Origin: an uncultured Collinsella sp.
GTDB taxonomy: Bacteria > Actinomycetota > Coriobacteriia > Coriobacteriales > Coriobacteriaceae
DNA: 64,000 bases
Reading direction: 5' to 3'
Assembly (NCBI GenBank): GCA_934630855.1
Contig: CAKTWW010000005.1
Coordinates: forward strand, 11,364 to 75,363
Shown: positions 45,426 to 55,388 of the stretch, piece by piece
Numbering within the stretch: the stretch's first letter is position 1
Layout of the letters: every line of letters begins with the position of its first letter
Notes under the pieces: model-generated
Told to the model about the DNA's origin: nothing
The model's database searches: none
Seen by the model: only the letters and a program-made list of their open reading frames with translations
Program-made: the position numbers and the translations under genes

Positions 45426-48400
45426 CTAGGCGCGGCGCTTCATGGCCCAAGCCAGCAGCAGAGCTGCCATGCCGGTTGCGAATACGCCGCCAGCCATGAC
45501 GTATGCGCTGTCGCCGGACTCGGGCAACGTCTCCTTGCCAGCCTTCTTCTTGGACTTGGAAGTCGTAGTCGTGGTGGTCGTGGTGGTCTGGCCAGGAGCG
45601 GGCTTGGCAGCCTCGGTGACGGTAAAGGTCGTCTCGGCCGTACCCGTGGTCGAAACCACGCTCAGCTTATGCTCGCCCACGCCGAGCGTCTTTAGGAAGC
45701 TCGTCTTGAGCGTCACGATCGTGGAACCCTCGGTGAGCACGTAGTTCTCGGCAGCGACCTCCTTGTCGTCAACCAGCACCTTCTGGAAGAACTCAAGCGG
45801 CGCGTTCGAACGGAAGCTCAGGTCCTTGGCGGCGTCGACCACCATCGTCTGACCTTTGCCGTCGATGATCTCGGGCGCCAGAATCGCGATCTCCTCGGAC
45901 TTGCCCTTCTCGCCGCAAACCTTGCACTTCTGATACTTTTCGCCCTTGGCCTCGACGGTCGCCGGCGTGTCGACGACCCACTCGAAGGTGTGCTCGGCCT
46001 TGTCGAGGACCTCGCCACAGCGGCAGATATGCCAGTGGTTCTTGGCGTCGTGTGCCCAGCCAGAGCCATCGGGCTCGTGCTTGAGAACACCCTCGACCGT
46101 CACGTTCACGTCGCCCTCGACGTCCTTGAGCTCATAGGCGCCCTTGTCGGAAAGCTTAACGGATTTGCCGTTGACCTTAACGGCGTAGTCCTTGCCCGCA
46201 AAGTATGCGCTGTCGATGCTCATGGTGAGCGTTGCAGCCCCGCGCCAGTCGAGCTCGGTTGCCGTCGAGGTAAGCTTGTAGCCCACCTGGTTGCCCGGCA
46301 GCGACACGACCAGCTTGCGGCCGGCCGCCACGGTGATCTCGGTGGCAGAAGAGGCATCGTAGTTGGTCTTGGCCTGGTAGCGTACCTCGTACACACCGGC
46401 GGCAAGGTCCTTGAGCTCGGTTACGCCCTCGCCCACGGCCTGGTACTCGGCGGTGCCTTGGGCGCGCCACTCCATGGTGGCGTCGACGCCCGTGATCTTG
46501 CCGTCCTTCTTGCCGCTCACAGTCTCGGCCTCGGCCTGGACCACCGGCGCGTCCTGCGGGGCGTTCTTGATGGAGAACTCGCATGTCAGACCCTCGACAG
46601 GCAGCGCGTAGTTGCCCGCAGCCTTGCCCGTCAGCTTCTTGTTAAGGGTCGCCGTGTAAGGACCACCGACCTCGGTCTGGGAGCCCTCGACGGTCGCGCC
46701 AAGGTCGTCCTTATCGATAACATTGCCGAGCTTCGCCTCGGGGCAGCGCTCCCTGCCGTCATAGATGAACTCAGTGGTGCCCCACGTCACGGTGAGCAGA
46801 CGCTGGTTGATGGTGAACTTGCCGTCGCCAAACGTGATGTTGTAGTTGGGGTTAGCGTCCTTGGCCTGCGTCAGGTGCAGAGCATAGCTGCCCGCGTCAT
46901 CACAGTCATCGCGTTCGATCTTGAGACCCTGAAGCGTTTCGCCCGCGACGAGCTTGCCAGCGGTGACAGACCACTCAAACACAGGGTCTTCCTCGCCGTA
47001 GGTCTTGGAGGCGTCCTGGGCGGTGACCGTGATCGCACGCTGCTTGACCTCGAGCGTCACCTTGCCCTCGGCCGTCACACCGTCGATCGTCACCTGGTAG
47101 GCAACTTCCAGCGTGCCGACATCCTTGATCTTGGGTGCGTCGGGGGACCAGTTCTTGCCGTCGGTGCTGTACTTGGCCGTCGCGCCCTTGGGTAGGCTCG
47201 ACGCGTCGACGGTGTGATACGCACCGTCGTACTCGTCGGAGTAGCCAACAATGGCGGCAGCCGGAATCACGACCTCAGGCAGCTTGTGACCGCAGACCTT
47301 GCACTCCTGATGTTTGGAACCCACCTCGGTTGCCGTGGGAGCCTTGTCGACGACCCACTCAAAGTCGTGCTTGGCCTCGTCGATCTTGTCGCTCTTGTCG
47401 CCACAGGTGCACTCGTGCCAATGTGTGTTGTCGTCGGAGACCCACTTGTCATTCACGGCCTCGTGCTTGCGCACGCCCTCGACCGCAATGGTGGCGTTCT
47501 TCTCGACATTGCTCAGGACATACTTTCCGCTCTCGTTCTTCTCGAGAACTCCGCTGCTCGCCTTGACGGCAAAGTCGTCGCCCGCGTAGTAGCCATTGGA
47601 GATCTCTACCGAGAACTCCACGCTTCCGTGCCACTGCAGCTTGTTCGGGCTATGCCAAACAATCGAGTAAGCATCGTTTTTTGCAGGACCGCTGACGTAC
47701 AGGTCCTTACCCTTCTTGACGCTTACCTCCACAGAATTGGACCGCATGTAATTTTTAGTCTCGGCATACCAGACCTGATAATCGCCGCCGGCAAGATTCT
47801 CAATCGCACCGTCGTCGGAAACCATGGTCTCGCCATCGACGTTTCCGCTTTCGGTACGGAACAGGCGATAGGCGACGCCGCCGTGCGCGCCCTCAATCTT
47901 GCCGTCGCACTTGCCATGGATGGTCTCGTTGACAGCGCCCAGCCCCTGGGGCTTCTCCTGCTCTGCCTTATAGATCGTATAGGTAAACTCCAGGTTTTCG
48001 GTAGGAAGGGCATAGTTCTTGGTGACCTCGGGATCACCGGCAAAGCCCGTCACCTTGGCCTTGTAGCTACCGGCATCGACGCCCGTCGCGTTCTCGACCG
48101 TATAGGAAACCTTGCCCTCGTCACGCTTGACAACGTTGTTGACCGTAACCTTGGGACCCTGAGGCTCGCCGTTGTAGGTACACGTTCCAATCTGCCAGCC
48201 AACACCAATCTGACGCTTGGTGATCTCGAACGTGCCAGTCTGGAACGTCAGGTCATAGTTCGCTCGATCGGTGTCATACAGCTCTCCGGCGTCCTTGTTA
48301 TCCTCAATCGTCAGCTTGTAGGTACCAACGTTCTCGCCGGTTTCGCGGTTGATCTTGAACCAGGAGAGCGGATGGCCCTTGAGGATCGAGCCCTCGACAG

Positions 48401-51400
48401 CCTCGAGCTTGAAGTCCGGATCGTCGAGACCGTACATCTTCGAAGCATCCGTGGGCTTCACCGTTATCGGGCGACGGCTTACTTTGAGCTCAACTTCGCC
48501 CTCGCAGGTGTCGCCAGACGCAAGGGTCGCCTTAAACTCAACGGTCTTGGAACCGGCATTGCAGATGACCGGAGACTCGTCGCTCCACTTCTTCTCGCCC
48601 TGCTCGCGATACTGAATGGATGCAACGGTCTTAGTGTCGACCGTCACGCCATGCTTTTCACCATCGTAGACGCCCGAGTAACCCTTGATGCCGAAAGCGG
48701 GGATCTCAACGGGCTTGCGCTCATAGCCGCACGTCTTGCAGCGCTCGTGCTTGGAACCGGGCTTATCGGCCGTAGCGTCCTGGTCGACGACCCATTCAAA
48801 GTCATGCTTTGCGCGGTCAACGTCCTCCTTGCCACAGGTGCAGGTGTTCCAATGCTCAATGTCGTCGTGCTTCCAACCGGTGCCGTCAGCTTTCTTGGGG
48901 CCGTCCTTGACCTCAACCGTCACAGCTTCGGAGGCATTATGGTTGCGATCCGCCTTAAGGCGGACGTTATATTTTCCAGCAGCAAGGCCCTTAACCGACG
49001 TCTCGCCCTCGGCAATCCACTGATAGTCGCTGGGCTCCTCGGCTTTCCACTCGTACGTACTGTCGAGCCCGTCGATACTGCCGTCTGCCAAGGTATGACC
49101 GGTCGCGGCCGTCGTCTTGACGTCCTTAGGAGCAGCTTGCTCGGCGGGAGCGATCTTGATCTCGAGCTCGCCCTCCACCGGAACGTAGTCGGGCGCTTTA
49201 ATACGATATTTAATCGTCTCGGCGCATTCGTTGCCATAGATATCGCGCGTGACATTGGTATAGGAGGGGATTCGGTCTTCGTACAGCGAGCCACCATCGA
49301 CGCTATATTCGACCTGCATGCCCTCGGGTGCGTTGTCGACCGTCACCGACGGCGAGTGAGCCTTACCGTCGTATTTGCCATCAAAGCCCTTGGCCTGGAC
49401 ATTATCGAACTGTGTGCCGTAGATGGTCCAGTAGAAGCTCTGGCCATAAACAAAGTTGCCCAGACCCCACAGCCAGGTTCTATACGTACCGGGATCGGTG
49501 CCGTCTCGGTCTCCACGGTCTTGATCGAACTCGTAGTCCACACCCAACCTGAGGTCAACCGTCTCACCATCAACCGTCGCGGTCACCTTAAACTGTGGGG
49601 TGATCTTCTCACCCGTCCACTTGAACGCAGGCAGCTTATTCTTGACCGTATCGTTATTGAGAACCTCGACTTTACAAGTATTTAGTCTAATTCCTTCAAT
49701 CTTGAACACGCGCTCGAGCGTGACATCGTTCTGACCCTCGATGGCAACCGTCGCCACTACGCGATAGGTGCCCGCATCGCACGGCTGCGACCCCTCCATC
49801 TCGAAGCCCCTGGGATTATCGTCATCCACGCCTCTATAGAACCGTGCGCTCACGATCTTTACCTTGCCCTGCACCACGGCGTTGTCCTTTTGAGACGGCT
49901 TGGTCGTAGCAAGCACGGCGTCGCGCTGCTTGCCGTTGTAGGTAAAGCTCAAATCGCCGCTCTTGGACGACATCAGTGAAATCGTCTCGCCGTCCCTGGA
50001 GTAGACGCAGTGCGAGGCCTCGTACTGGCCGCTGCACGTAGCCGCGATGCTGTACCCGTCCTTGTTGACGGAGTAGTTCCACTCGTGCTCGTGCCTACGA
50101 TGAAGGACCTTGACCTTGCCATCGGTGACCTCGTATGCAAGGTCGGCGTTGGCAAGTTTGAGCCTACTCGCGAGATCTTCCTGCGAAAGATCGCTCGTGC
50201 CAAGGTTCACATACTCATAGTAGTAGTACTGCTTATTGGACTCGGGATCGAACTTGGTATCGTCGACAGACAGAGCGGCTTCGCCCGTAAAAGACTTGTC
50301 GACGTGAACCTTGCCGTAGCTACCGGCATCGGAAGCGTCGACGCCCTTCGCCTTGGCCGTAGTGACCTTCGTGTTGCCAGCAAGCGTCACAGAACCGAGA
50401 GCGTAGACCGCGCAGCGCTGCGGATCCTGGACGTCGAGTTTTTGCCCGTAATTATTGTAAGAAGGCGACACATATAAGTCGTCGATCGTGGAGCTCTCGA
50501 TGGTACAAGAGGCGTCTTTCGCTACCGCAATACCACTCGTCATGTGCATCTTGTAGTCTTTAATCATGTATTCGCAGGGGCCATCCCACGAAGTCGAGCC
50601 CGTATCCGGCGTAGATCGAATGCTGCAGTTCTTCACCGACAGGTCCGCATTTCTGACAACGATATTGCCCGAATGGACATGGTTGTCCTCGACCTTCAAG
50701 TAATCGCACGAAATCATCGACTGGCAATTATTTTCGAACTTGCAACCGTTCAACGTCACGCGGGGCTTGGCGTTTCTTCCGACTACGCTCAAGGCGCCAA
50801 CGCAGTCATCGGCGTTGTTGCTAAAGGTGCAATTGGTAAAGGTTGCATTAACCGCCACCTGCGAACCGCGAATAGTCACCGGGGCAGGAGATGCAGTGTA
50901 GATGTTCTTATCGTTGGAGTGATAATTCCAGGCATTCTTTGCACAGTTCCAATTACTGACGTTCACGTTGGTAAAGGTCGCTGTCTCGCCCTTGCCCATG
51001 GTTCCGTACAGCATAATTGCTCGGTCGCAATCACGGTTAAGGTTTGAGACGAGCGTCAGATCCTTCACAGTAAGGTTAAGCTTATTGCCGGTATTCGGCT
51101 TATCGGCGAGATATTGACTCCAGTTATCGCTATCGCCCAAGAACGTCTTGCCGTTGCAGATGACCTTTGTCGCGGCGCCCGAGTCGCCGATGAACTCGAC
51201 GTATCCACCCGTAACCACAAAGAGTGGCAGTCTGTAGTACGTCTTATTACGCATGTCGGTCAGCGGACCGCCCAAGTAGCTGTCATTGCTAAAGTACAAC
51301 CGGGTAGGCTTCTCCGCCGTGCCGCCTTTAACCTCGTAATAATCAATATCGACCTTGCCGGTAAGGACATAGTCCTTGCCAGCCTCAAGCACCACCGGCT

Positions 51401-51575
51401 TGTCTTTGTCATAGTAAGACAGGTCATCCTTCGACCTTGTTGGAAACTCCGCGCCCTGGGGATACGCCTCGGCCACCGTAGGTGCGACAAGCGTTGTCGC
51501 CGCGCCTCCGAGCGCCAGTGCTGCAGCCAGCACACAAGCAGCAAGTCTGCGCATCCCCATCTTCTTCTCCCTCAT
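45426..51575 (-). CDS. Very large LPxTG-type cell-wall-anchored surface protein
   Basis: A 2049-aa secreted protein. The signal peptide (about 1-37) ends AEA-YPQ. Residues about 40-520 look like a parallel beta-helix (short repeats with DNxx and NxTF motifs). The rest is modular. Three Cys/His blocks (HW..C.CG.., KHDFEWVVD, GSKH..CK.CG) are present. Two MBG-type beta domains (ITVKPTDASKMYG, ITVTAQDASKTYG) are each followed by a related domain. The C-terminus is a Thr/Ser/Lys spacer, LPESG (about 2017-2021), a membrane helix and KRRA, as needed for sortase. It may act in adhesion or glycan binding. The ATG at 51575 follows AAAGGGAG. It is divergent from a LytTR two-component system that could control it. 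Codon use is like its neighbours. Confidence 0.9.
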   Translation of the reverse strand: MREKKMGMRRLAACVLAAALALGGAATTLVAPTVAEAYPQGAEFPTRSKDDLSYYDKDKPVVLEAGKDYVLTGKVDIDYYEVKGGTAEKPTRLYFSNDSYLGGPLTDMRNKTYYRLPLFVVTGGYVEFIGDSGAATKVICNGKTFLGDSDNWSQYLADKPNTGNKLNLTVKDLTLVSNLNRDCDRAIMLYGTMGKGETATFTNVNVSNWNCAKNAWNYHSNDKNIYTASPAPVTIRGSQVAVNATFTNCTFSNNADDCVGALSVVGRNAKPRVTLNGCKFENNCQSMISCDYLKVEDNHVHSGNIVVRNADLSVKNCSIRSTPDTGSTSWDGPCEYMIKDYKMHMTSGIAVAKDASCTIESSTIDDLYVSPSYNNYGQKLDVQDPQRCAVYALGSVTLAGNTKVTTAKAKGVDASDAGSYGKVHVDKSFTGEAALSVDDTKFDPESNKQYYYYEYVNLGTSDLSQEDLASRLKLANADLAYEVTDGKVKVLHRRHEHEWNYSVNKDGYSIAATCSGQYEASHCVYSRDGETISLMSSKSGDLSFTYNGKQRDAVLATTKPSQKDNAVVQGKVKIVSARFYRGVDDDNPRGFEMEGSQPCDAGTYRVVATVAIEGQNDVTLERVFKIEGIRLNTCKVEVLNNDTVKNKLPAFKWTGEKITPQFKVTATVDGETVDLRLGVDYEFDQDRGDRDGTDPGTYRTWLWGLGNFVYGQSFYWTIYGTQFDNVQAKGFDGKYDGKAHSPSVTVDNAPEGMQVEYSVDGGSLYEDRIPSYTNVTRDIYGNECAETIKYRIKAPDYVPVEGELEIKIAPAEQAAPKDVKTTAATGHTLADGSIDGLDSTYEWKAEEPSDYQWIAEGETSVKGLAAGKYNVRLKADRNHNASEAVTVEVKDGPKKADGTGWKHDDIEHWNTCTCGKEDVDRAKHDFEWVVDQDATADKPGSKHERCKTCGYERKPVEIPAFGIKGYSGVYDGEKHGVTVDTKTVASIQYREQGEKKWSDESPVICNAGSKTVEFKATLASGDTCEGEVELKVSRRPITVKPTDASKMYGLDDPDFKLEAVEGSILKGHPLSWFKINRETGENVGTYKLTIEDNKDAGELYDTDRANYDLTFQTGTFEITKRQIGVGWQIGTCTYNGEPQGPKVTVNNVVKRDEGKVSYTVENATGVDAGSYKAKVTGFAGDPEVTKNYALPTENLEFTYTIYKAEQEKPQGLGAVNETIHGKCDGKIEGAHGGVAYRLFRTESGNVDGETMVSDDGAIENLAGGDYQVWYAETKNYMRSNSVEVSVKKGKDLYVSGPAKNDAYSIVWHSPNKLQWHGSVEFSVEISNGYYAGDDFAVKASSGVLEKNESGKYVLSNVEKNATIAVEGVRKHEAVNDKWVSDDNTHWHECTCGDKSDKIDEAKHDFEWVVDKAPTATEVGSKHQECKVCGHKLPEVVIPAAAIVGYSDEYDGAYHTVDASSLPKGATAKYSTDGKNWSPDAPKIKDVGTLEVAYQVTIDGVTAEGKVTLEVKQRAITVTAQDASKTYGEEDPVFEWSVTAGKLVAGETLQGLKIERDDCDDAGSYALHLTQAKDANPNYNITFGDGKFTINQRLLTVTWGTTEFIYDGRERCPEAKLGNVIDKDDLGATVEGSQTEVGGPYTATLNKKLTGKAAGNYALPVEGLTCEFSIKNAPQDAPVVQAEAETVSGKKDGKITGVDATMEWRAQGTAEYQAVGEGVTELKDLAAGVYEVRYQAKTNYDASSATEITVAAGRKLVVSLPGNQVGYKLTSTATELDWRGAATLTMSIDSAYFAGKDYAVKVNGKSVKLSDKGAYELKDVEGDVNVTVEGVLKHEPDGSGWAHDAKNHWHICRCGEVLDKAEHTFEWVVDTPATVEAKGEKYQKCKVCGEKGKSEEIAILAPEIIDGKGQTMVVDAAKDLSFRSNAPLEFFQKVLVDDKEVAAENYVLTEGSTIVTLKTSFLKTLGVGEHKLSVVSTTGTAETTFTVTEAAKPAPGQTTTTTTTTTSKSKKKAGKETLPESGDSAYVMAGGVFATGMAALLLAWAMKRRA

Positions 51576-51817
51576 CGTGCAGCTCCCTTTATCCCTATGC
51601 TTCGCGATGTTTGGCATCGTTTGGCGCTGGCGGCTGGCATAATCCCCGGCCAGCCACCAGCATGTATTGACATGTTTATCCACGGAATATTTTGCGGCGG
51701 CGCCTTCTAACACCCTGCCGCTTGGCGCGAGTTGCACGCCGTGGGGCGCAAATGGGATGCGCCTCGACAAGCGGTCCGCGCCCGATGTGGCAAAATCGAA
51801 CTACTAAGGGGGCCCGA

Positions 51818-52540
51818 ATGCTCAAAATTATTGCCTGCGACGACGATGTCGCTTTTCTAGATAGACTGCACCGGATGATCGACCGCTGGTCGGCCGAGAC
51901 GGGCACGGCGGTCGACGTTGCACTCGTCACGCGTGGCGAAGACCTGCTGGCCCGCCATGCCGCATCGCGCGCCGACGTCATCTTGCTCGACATGATCATG
52001 CCGCTCGTCAACGGCATGGACACCGCTCGCGAGCTGCGCCAGTCCGACACCGCCGCGCGCCTGGTGTTCCTCACCTCGTCGCCCGAATTTGCGCTGGAGT
52101 CCTACGAGGTCCGCGCCTTCGATTACCTGCTCAAACCCGTAGCCTACGAGCGCCTGGCAAAGCTGCTCGACGAGCTCTCGAGCATGCGTCCGTCGGCGAC
52201 CGACGAGTTCGTCATCAAGACGTCTTTTGGCTACCACGCCTTGCGCCTGTCCGACATTGAATATGCCGAAGCACGCAACAAGCACGTGGTCTTCCACCTG
52301 CGCGACGGACGCGACATCGAGGCGTTCGAGTCGTTCCGCAGCGTCGAGGACCGCCTGGCGCAAAACGCGGTCTTCTTTAAATGCCATCGCAGCTACCAGG
52401 TCAACCTGCGCAACATCGATCATTTCGACCGGACGGAGATCGTCATGCGCTCGGGCGCGAGCATTCCGCTTTCGCGCAGCAGCAAGCAAGGGTTCCAAGA
52501 TGCCTACTTTGCGGTGCGCTTTGAGGGCGGGAGGCGCTGA
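51818..52540 (+). CDS. LytTR-family response regulator
   Basis: A 240-aa regulator. The receiver domain (about 1-120) starts MLKIIACDDD, with the phosphorylated Asp in ILLDMIMP (about 50-57) and the conserved Lys in LLKPV. The C-terminal LytTR DNA-binding domain (about 135-238) includes IKTSFGYHALRLSDIEYAEA and FFKCHRSYQVNL. AAGGGGG precedes the ATG at 51818. The kinase gene overlaps its stop by one base. Such pairs often control peptide signalling or surface proteins; the large surface protein gene is divergent next to it. No autoinducer peptide gene is visible in the 240-base upstream gap. Confidence 0.95.
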   Translation: MLKIIACDDDVAFLDRLHRMIDRWSAETGTAVDVALVTRGEDLLARHAASRADVILLDMIMPLVNGMDTARELRQSDTAARLVFLTSSPEFALESYEVRAFDYLLKPVAYERLAKLLDELSSMRPSATDEFVIKTSFGYHALRLSDIEYAEARNKHVVFHLRDGRDIEAFESFRSVEDRLAQNAVFFKCHRSYQVNLRNIDHFDRTEIVMRSGASIPLSRSSKQGFQDAYFAVRFEGGRR

Positions 52541-53817
52541 TGCCCGCATCGGTCGAAATGGTTCTTTGGGCGATTCACCACGCCACGACGCTGCTCTTTG
52601 GCGTTTTTGCCTCGGCGGCGCTGTGCGGCGTCGAAATCAATCGGCGCCATTCGCTTGAACTGCTGGGGGTTGGCGCCGCAACCGGTGCCGCCTTCTCGAT
52701 TGCCAATGTCGTTGGCGGAGAACTGCTTGCCCGTCAGGCGTATCCGCTCGTCGTACACCTGCCGCTTATCGTCTACCTGTGCGTGCGCTACCGTCTGAGT
52801 CCGCTTCTTGCGACACTGGGCCTCACCAGCGCCTACCTGAGCTGCCAGTTTAGTAACTGGATGGGTATCGCTGCATTTGCCGCGACCGATTCGCAGATCG
52901 CGTACTATCTGGCGCGCATCGCGACCACGCTCGCCGTCTTTGCCATCCTGCTGCATTGGGCACGCGACATCGGCCCGCGTCTGGCGATCAAAAGCCCCAC
53001 CGAGCTAGAGATCTTGCTGATACTGCCGCTCGTCTACTACATCTTTGACTATGCCACCAACGTCTACACCACGCTGTTCCACTCGGGCTCGGTGGTGACC
53101 GTTGAGTTTTTGGCCTTTGCCCTTTGCGCCTTCTACCTTATGTTTCTCGCCGTCTACCTGCGCGAATACGAGGCAAAGGAAGTCGCCGAGCGTGAGCGCT
53201 GGATGCTCGAGACGCGCGACAGTACGGCCATAAAGGAGCTTGAGGCCTGGCGCCAGTCCGGACGCGAGCTGTCGATTCTTCGCCACGACATGCGGCACTT
53301 CCTGCGCGGCCTGGCCATTCTTATTGAGGAAGGGCACATCGACGAGGCGCTCGAACGCATCGACCAACTCTGCGAGACCAACGACCGAACCGCTGTGCGC
53401 CGCTACTGCGCCAACGAGACCGTCAACATCGTGCTTTCGTCATTTAGCTCGGATATCAACAAGCGCGGCATTACCGCCGACCTGCGCGCCGCCGTGCCCG
53501 GAACCGTTCACGTAGGCGATGCCGACCTGTTCAGCGTGCTTTCGAATGCTTTGGAAAATGCCATCATCGCCGCAAGCGGCGCCCCCGAAGGCAAGCGCTT
53601 TGTCGACCTTGACCTGCGGCTTGAGGACGGCCAACTGCTGCTTTTGGTTTCCAACACGTTTGGGCGCGCGCCACGCATGGTCGACGGTATGCCCGTGAAC
53701 CAACATGCCGGTCACGGTTTTGGCACCAAGAGCATTAAGCTTGCCGTGGAGCGCATGAACGGCAACTGCCAGTTCCGCATTAACGGCGACCGGTTTGAAC
53801 TGCGCGCCGTGATGTAG
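52540..53817 (+). CDS. GHKL-type sensor histidine kinase (AgrC/LytS-like)
   Basis: A 425-aa membrane sensor. The N-terminal half contains about six helices (1-205), then a coiled linker, the phospho-acceptor region SILRHDMRHFLRG (His about 249) and a GHKL ATPase with LSNALENAI (N box) and GHGFGTKSI (G box). It should phosphorylate the LytTR regulator encoded just upstream (TGATG overlap at 52538-52542). The signal is unknown; the domain architecture is that of peptide-pheromone sensors. Confidence 0.92.
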   Translation: MPASVEMVLWAIHHATTLLFGVFASAALCGVEINRRHSLELLGVGAATGAAFSIANVVGGELLARQAYPLVVHLPLIVYLCVRYRLSPLLATLGLTSAYLSCQFSNWMGIAAFAATDSQIAYYLARIATTLAVFAILLHWARDIGPRLAIKSPTELEILLILPLVYYIFDYATNVYTTLFHSGSVVTVEFLAFALCAFYLMFLAVYLREYEAKEVAERERWMLETRDSTAIKELEAWRQSGRELSILRHDMRHFLRGLAILIEEGHIDEALERIDQLCETNDRTAVRRYCANETVNIVLSSFSSDINKRGITADLRAAVPGTVHVGDADLFSVLSNALENAIIAASGAPEGKRFVDLDLRLEDGQLLLLVSNTFGRAPRMVDGMPVNQHAGHGFGTKSIKLAVERMNGNCQFRINGDRFELRAVM

Positions 53818-53885
53818 AGCGCGGGGATGAACGGGCGCCGGCGGTACGTGTATGAGGTCGCCCTGCCAGCACGACCCCGCAGACG

Positions 53886-54461
53886 CTACAGCGGAGCCGC
53901 CGCCGGAGTCAGCTGCTTGATGTAGGCCCACATGCGCTGTTTGGCCGCCTTGTCGGTCAGCGCCGCCTCAAAGCCGTCGAGCGCGAGTACGCGACGGCCC
54001 TGCACATGGGCGACCAGGCCGGGCTTGAGCATGGCGGTGTCAAAGTCGTCGATCGCAACGAGCATATCGGCATAGGTTTCGCGCATGACGTCGGCCGCAC
54101 TGTTGTCCAGCAGCAGCACCGCCTCGGGGTCCAAGGTCTCGAGTGCCTCGCGGAACAGGTCGCACGTCAGGGCCTCGCCCACCGCGACCGCCCCGTCGCC
54201 CGCGCCGGCAACGCTTGCCAGGACGCAGAAATCCTCGGGTGCATAGCCGATAGCCCCGAGCGCCTTGCGCAGTGCGGCGCCATCCGCGCCGGCGGCAAGC
54301 TCGCCGCCCGAGCGCTCGGCCTCATCCAAATCGCCTTTGACCAGCACAATCGGCGAGCATGCGTTGCCCGCGATACGCACGCCACGCGCCGCAAGCGACG
54401 CGAGCTCCTGCTCGGTGGCCTGGGCGATGGCTTCTTTTTTCTGGCTTTGTGACGTGGGCAT
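53886..54461 (-). CDS. Soluble protein of unknown function
   Basis: A 191-aa acidic, Ala-rich cytoplasmic protein. I do not recognise the family. Seen are a helical start (KKEAIAQATEQELASLAARG), an LLLDNSAADVMRETYADM stretch and a C-terminus MWAYIKQLTP. This vaguely recalls the layout of uracil-DNA-glycosylase-like domains, but no catalytic motif supports that. GGAGAG precedes the ATG at 54461. It converges with the histidine kinase gene and is divergent from thioredoxin. Confidence 0.72.
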   Translation of the reverse strand: MPTSQSQKKEAIAQATEQELASLAARGVRIAGNACSPIVLVKGDLDEAERSGGELAAGADGAALRKALGAIGYAPEDFCVLASVAGAGDGAVAVGEALTCDLFREALETLDPEAVLLLDNSAADVMRETYADMLVAIDDFDTAMLKPGLVAHVQGRRVLALDGFEAALTDKAAKQRMWAYIKQLTPAAAPL

Positions 54462-54597
54462 GCGCTCTCCAATCGTTTGCGTGCCCACCATTATATAAAA
54501 GAGCCGCCCGCGAGTGGTTGCTTTGCGGGCCGCTGGGTATAAGCACGGTCGTACTGAGTTTTACGCGGCCGAGCCGCGTCGCATTATGGAGGTCACC

Positions 54598-54918
54598 ATG
54601 GCTGACATTAAGCAGATTACCCCCGAGAACTTCGATTCCATCGTTAACGATAGCCTGCCCGTATTGGTTGATTTTTGGGCCCCGTGGTGCGGCCCGTGCC
54701 GCTCGCTCTCGCCCATCGTGGACGAGGTCGCAAACGAGCTGGCCGGCAAACTTGCCGTGGCCAAGTGCAACGTCGACGACAACCAGGACCTGGCCATGAA
54801 GTTTGGCGTCATGAGCATCCCCACGCTGATCGTCTTTAAGAACGGCGAGGAAGTCGACCGCTCGGTCGGCGCATTACCCAAGGCAAGGCTTCAAGCGCTG
54901 CTGGAGAAGCATCTGTAA
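54598..54918 (+). CDS. trxA: Thioredoxin
   Basis: A 106-aa thioredoxin with the active site WCGPC (Cys31, Cys34) and the cis-Pro motif SIPT. It reduces protein disulfides and donates electrons to reductases. The ATG at 54598 follows GGAGG with 5-base spacing; an in-frame ATG at 54586 overlaps the ribosome site and is unlikely. It is monocistronic, with a terminator at 55031-55067. No thioredoxin reductase gene is adjacent. Confidence 0.96.
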   Translation: MADIKQITPENFDSIVNDSLPVLVDFWAPWCGPCRSLSPIVDEVANELAGKLAVAKCNVDDNQDLAMKFGVMSIPTLIVFKNGEEVDRSVGALPKARLQALLEKHL

Positions 54919-55030
54919 TACGCTTGTTACTTGTCTGCCGTCCATGAGCGGTTTTACACCGCTCGCCGGAGTGCCGGGTGCAGGGCGCGCGACCACGGAT
55001 AGTATGGTAGACACAAACAGCCCCCAGTGA

Positions 55031-55067
55031 ACGGGTGCGGGTCAGACGGACGCGCACCCGTTTTCTT
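55031..55067 (+). terminator. Thioredoxin terminator
   Basis: A 9-bp stem (55031-55039 with 55053-55061) is followed by a T-rich stretch (TTTTCTT). Confidence 0.8.
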
Positions 55068-55138
55068 ATGCGCCGGCGCCCAGGGCGGGCGTAGTAGAAT
55101 CTGAACCACTGGATTGCCCCGTATAAAAGGAGATTCCC

Positions 55139-55387
55139 ATGCATGACGTCGGAATGAACATGAGCCAGCTTGCCATGAGCGTCAAGCAGGTCGACGACAC
55201 CATCGAGCTCGCTCACGAGTGGAGCCATCAGCTGTTGCATGCGACCGAAAACTTTGACATGGAGCGCATCGGCGCCAAGCTCGAGGCCGCCATGGCCGCG
55301 CTGCACGAGGCACACGATGCACTCGAGGGCTACGAGGAGGCCATCGAGGCCGATCACAACTCCGTCGGCTCTGTGAAGTTGGTGTAG
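55139..55387 (+). CDS. 82-aa helical protein coupled to nikR
   Basis: A small acidic, fully helical protein (Met-, His- and Glu-rich; starts MHDVGMNMSQLAMS, contains AHEWSHQLLHATENFD). AAAGGAG precedes the ATG at 55139. Its stop is one base before the nikR start, so it is translationally coupled. Met/His richness and the operon partner suggest nickel handling or a regulatory partner of NikR, but this is inference; no known family is recognised. Confidence 0.8.
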   Translation: MHDVGMNMSQLAMSVKQVDDTIELAHEWSHQLLHATENFDMERIGAKLEAAMAALHEAHDALEGYEEAIEADHNSVGSVKLV

Positions 55388-55388
55388 C

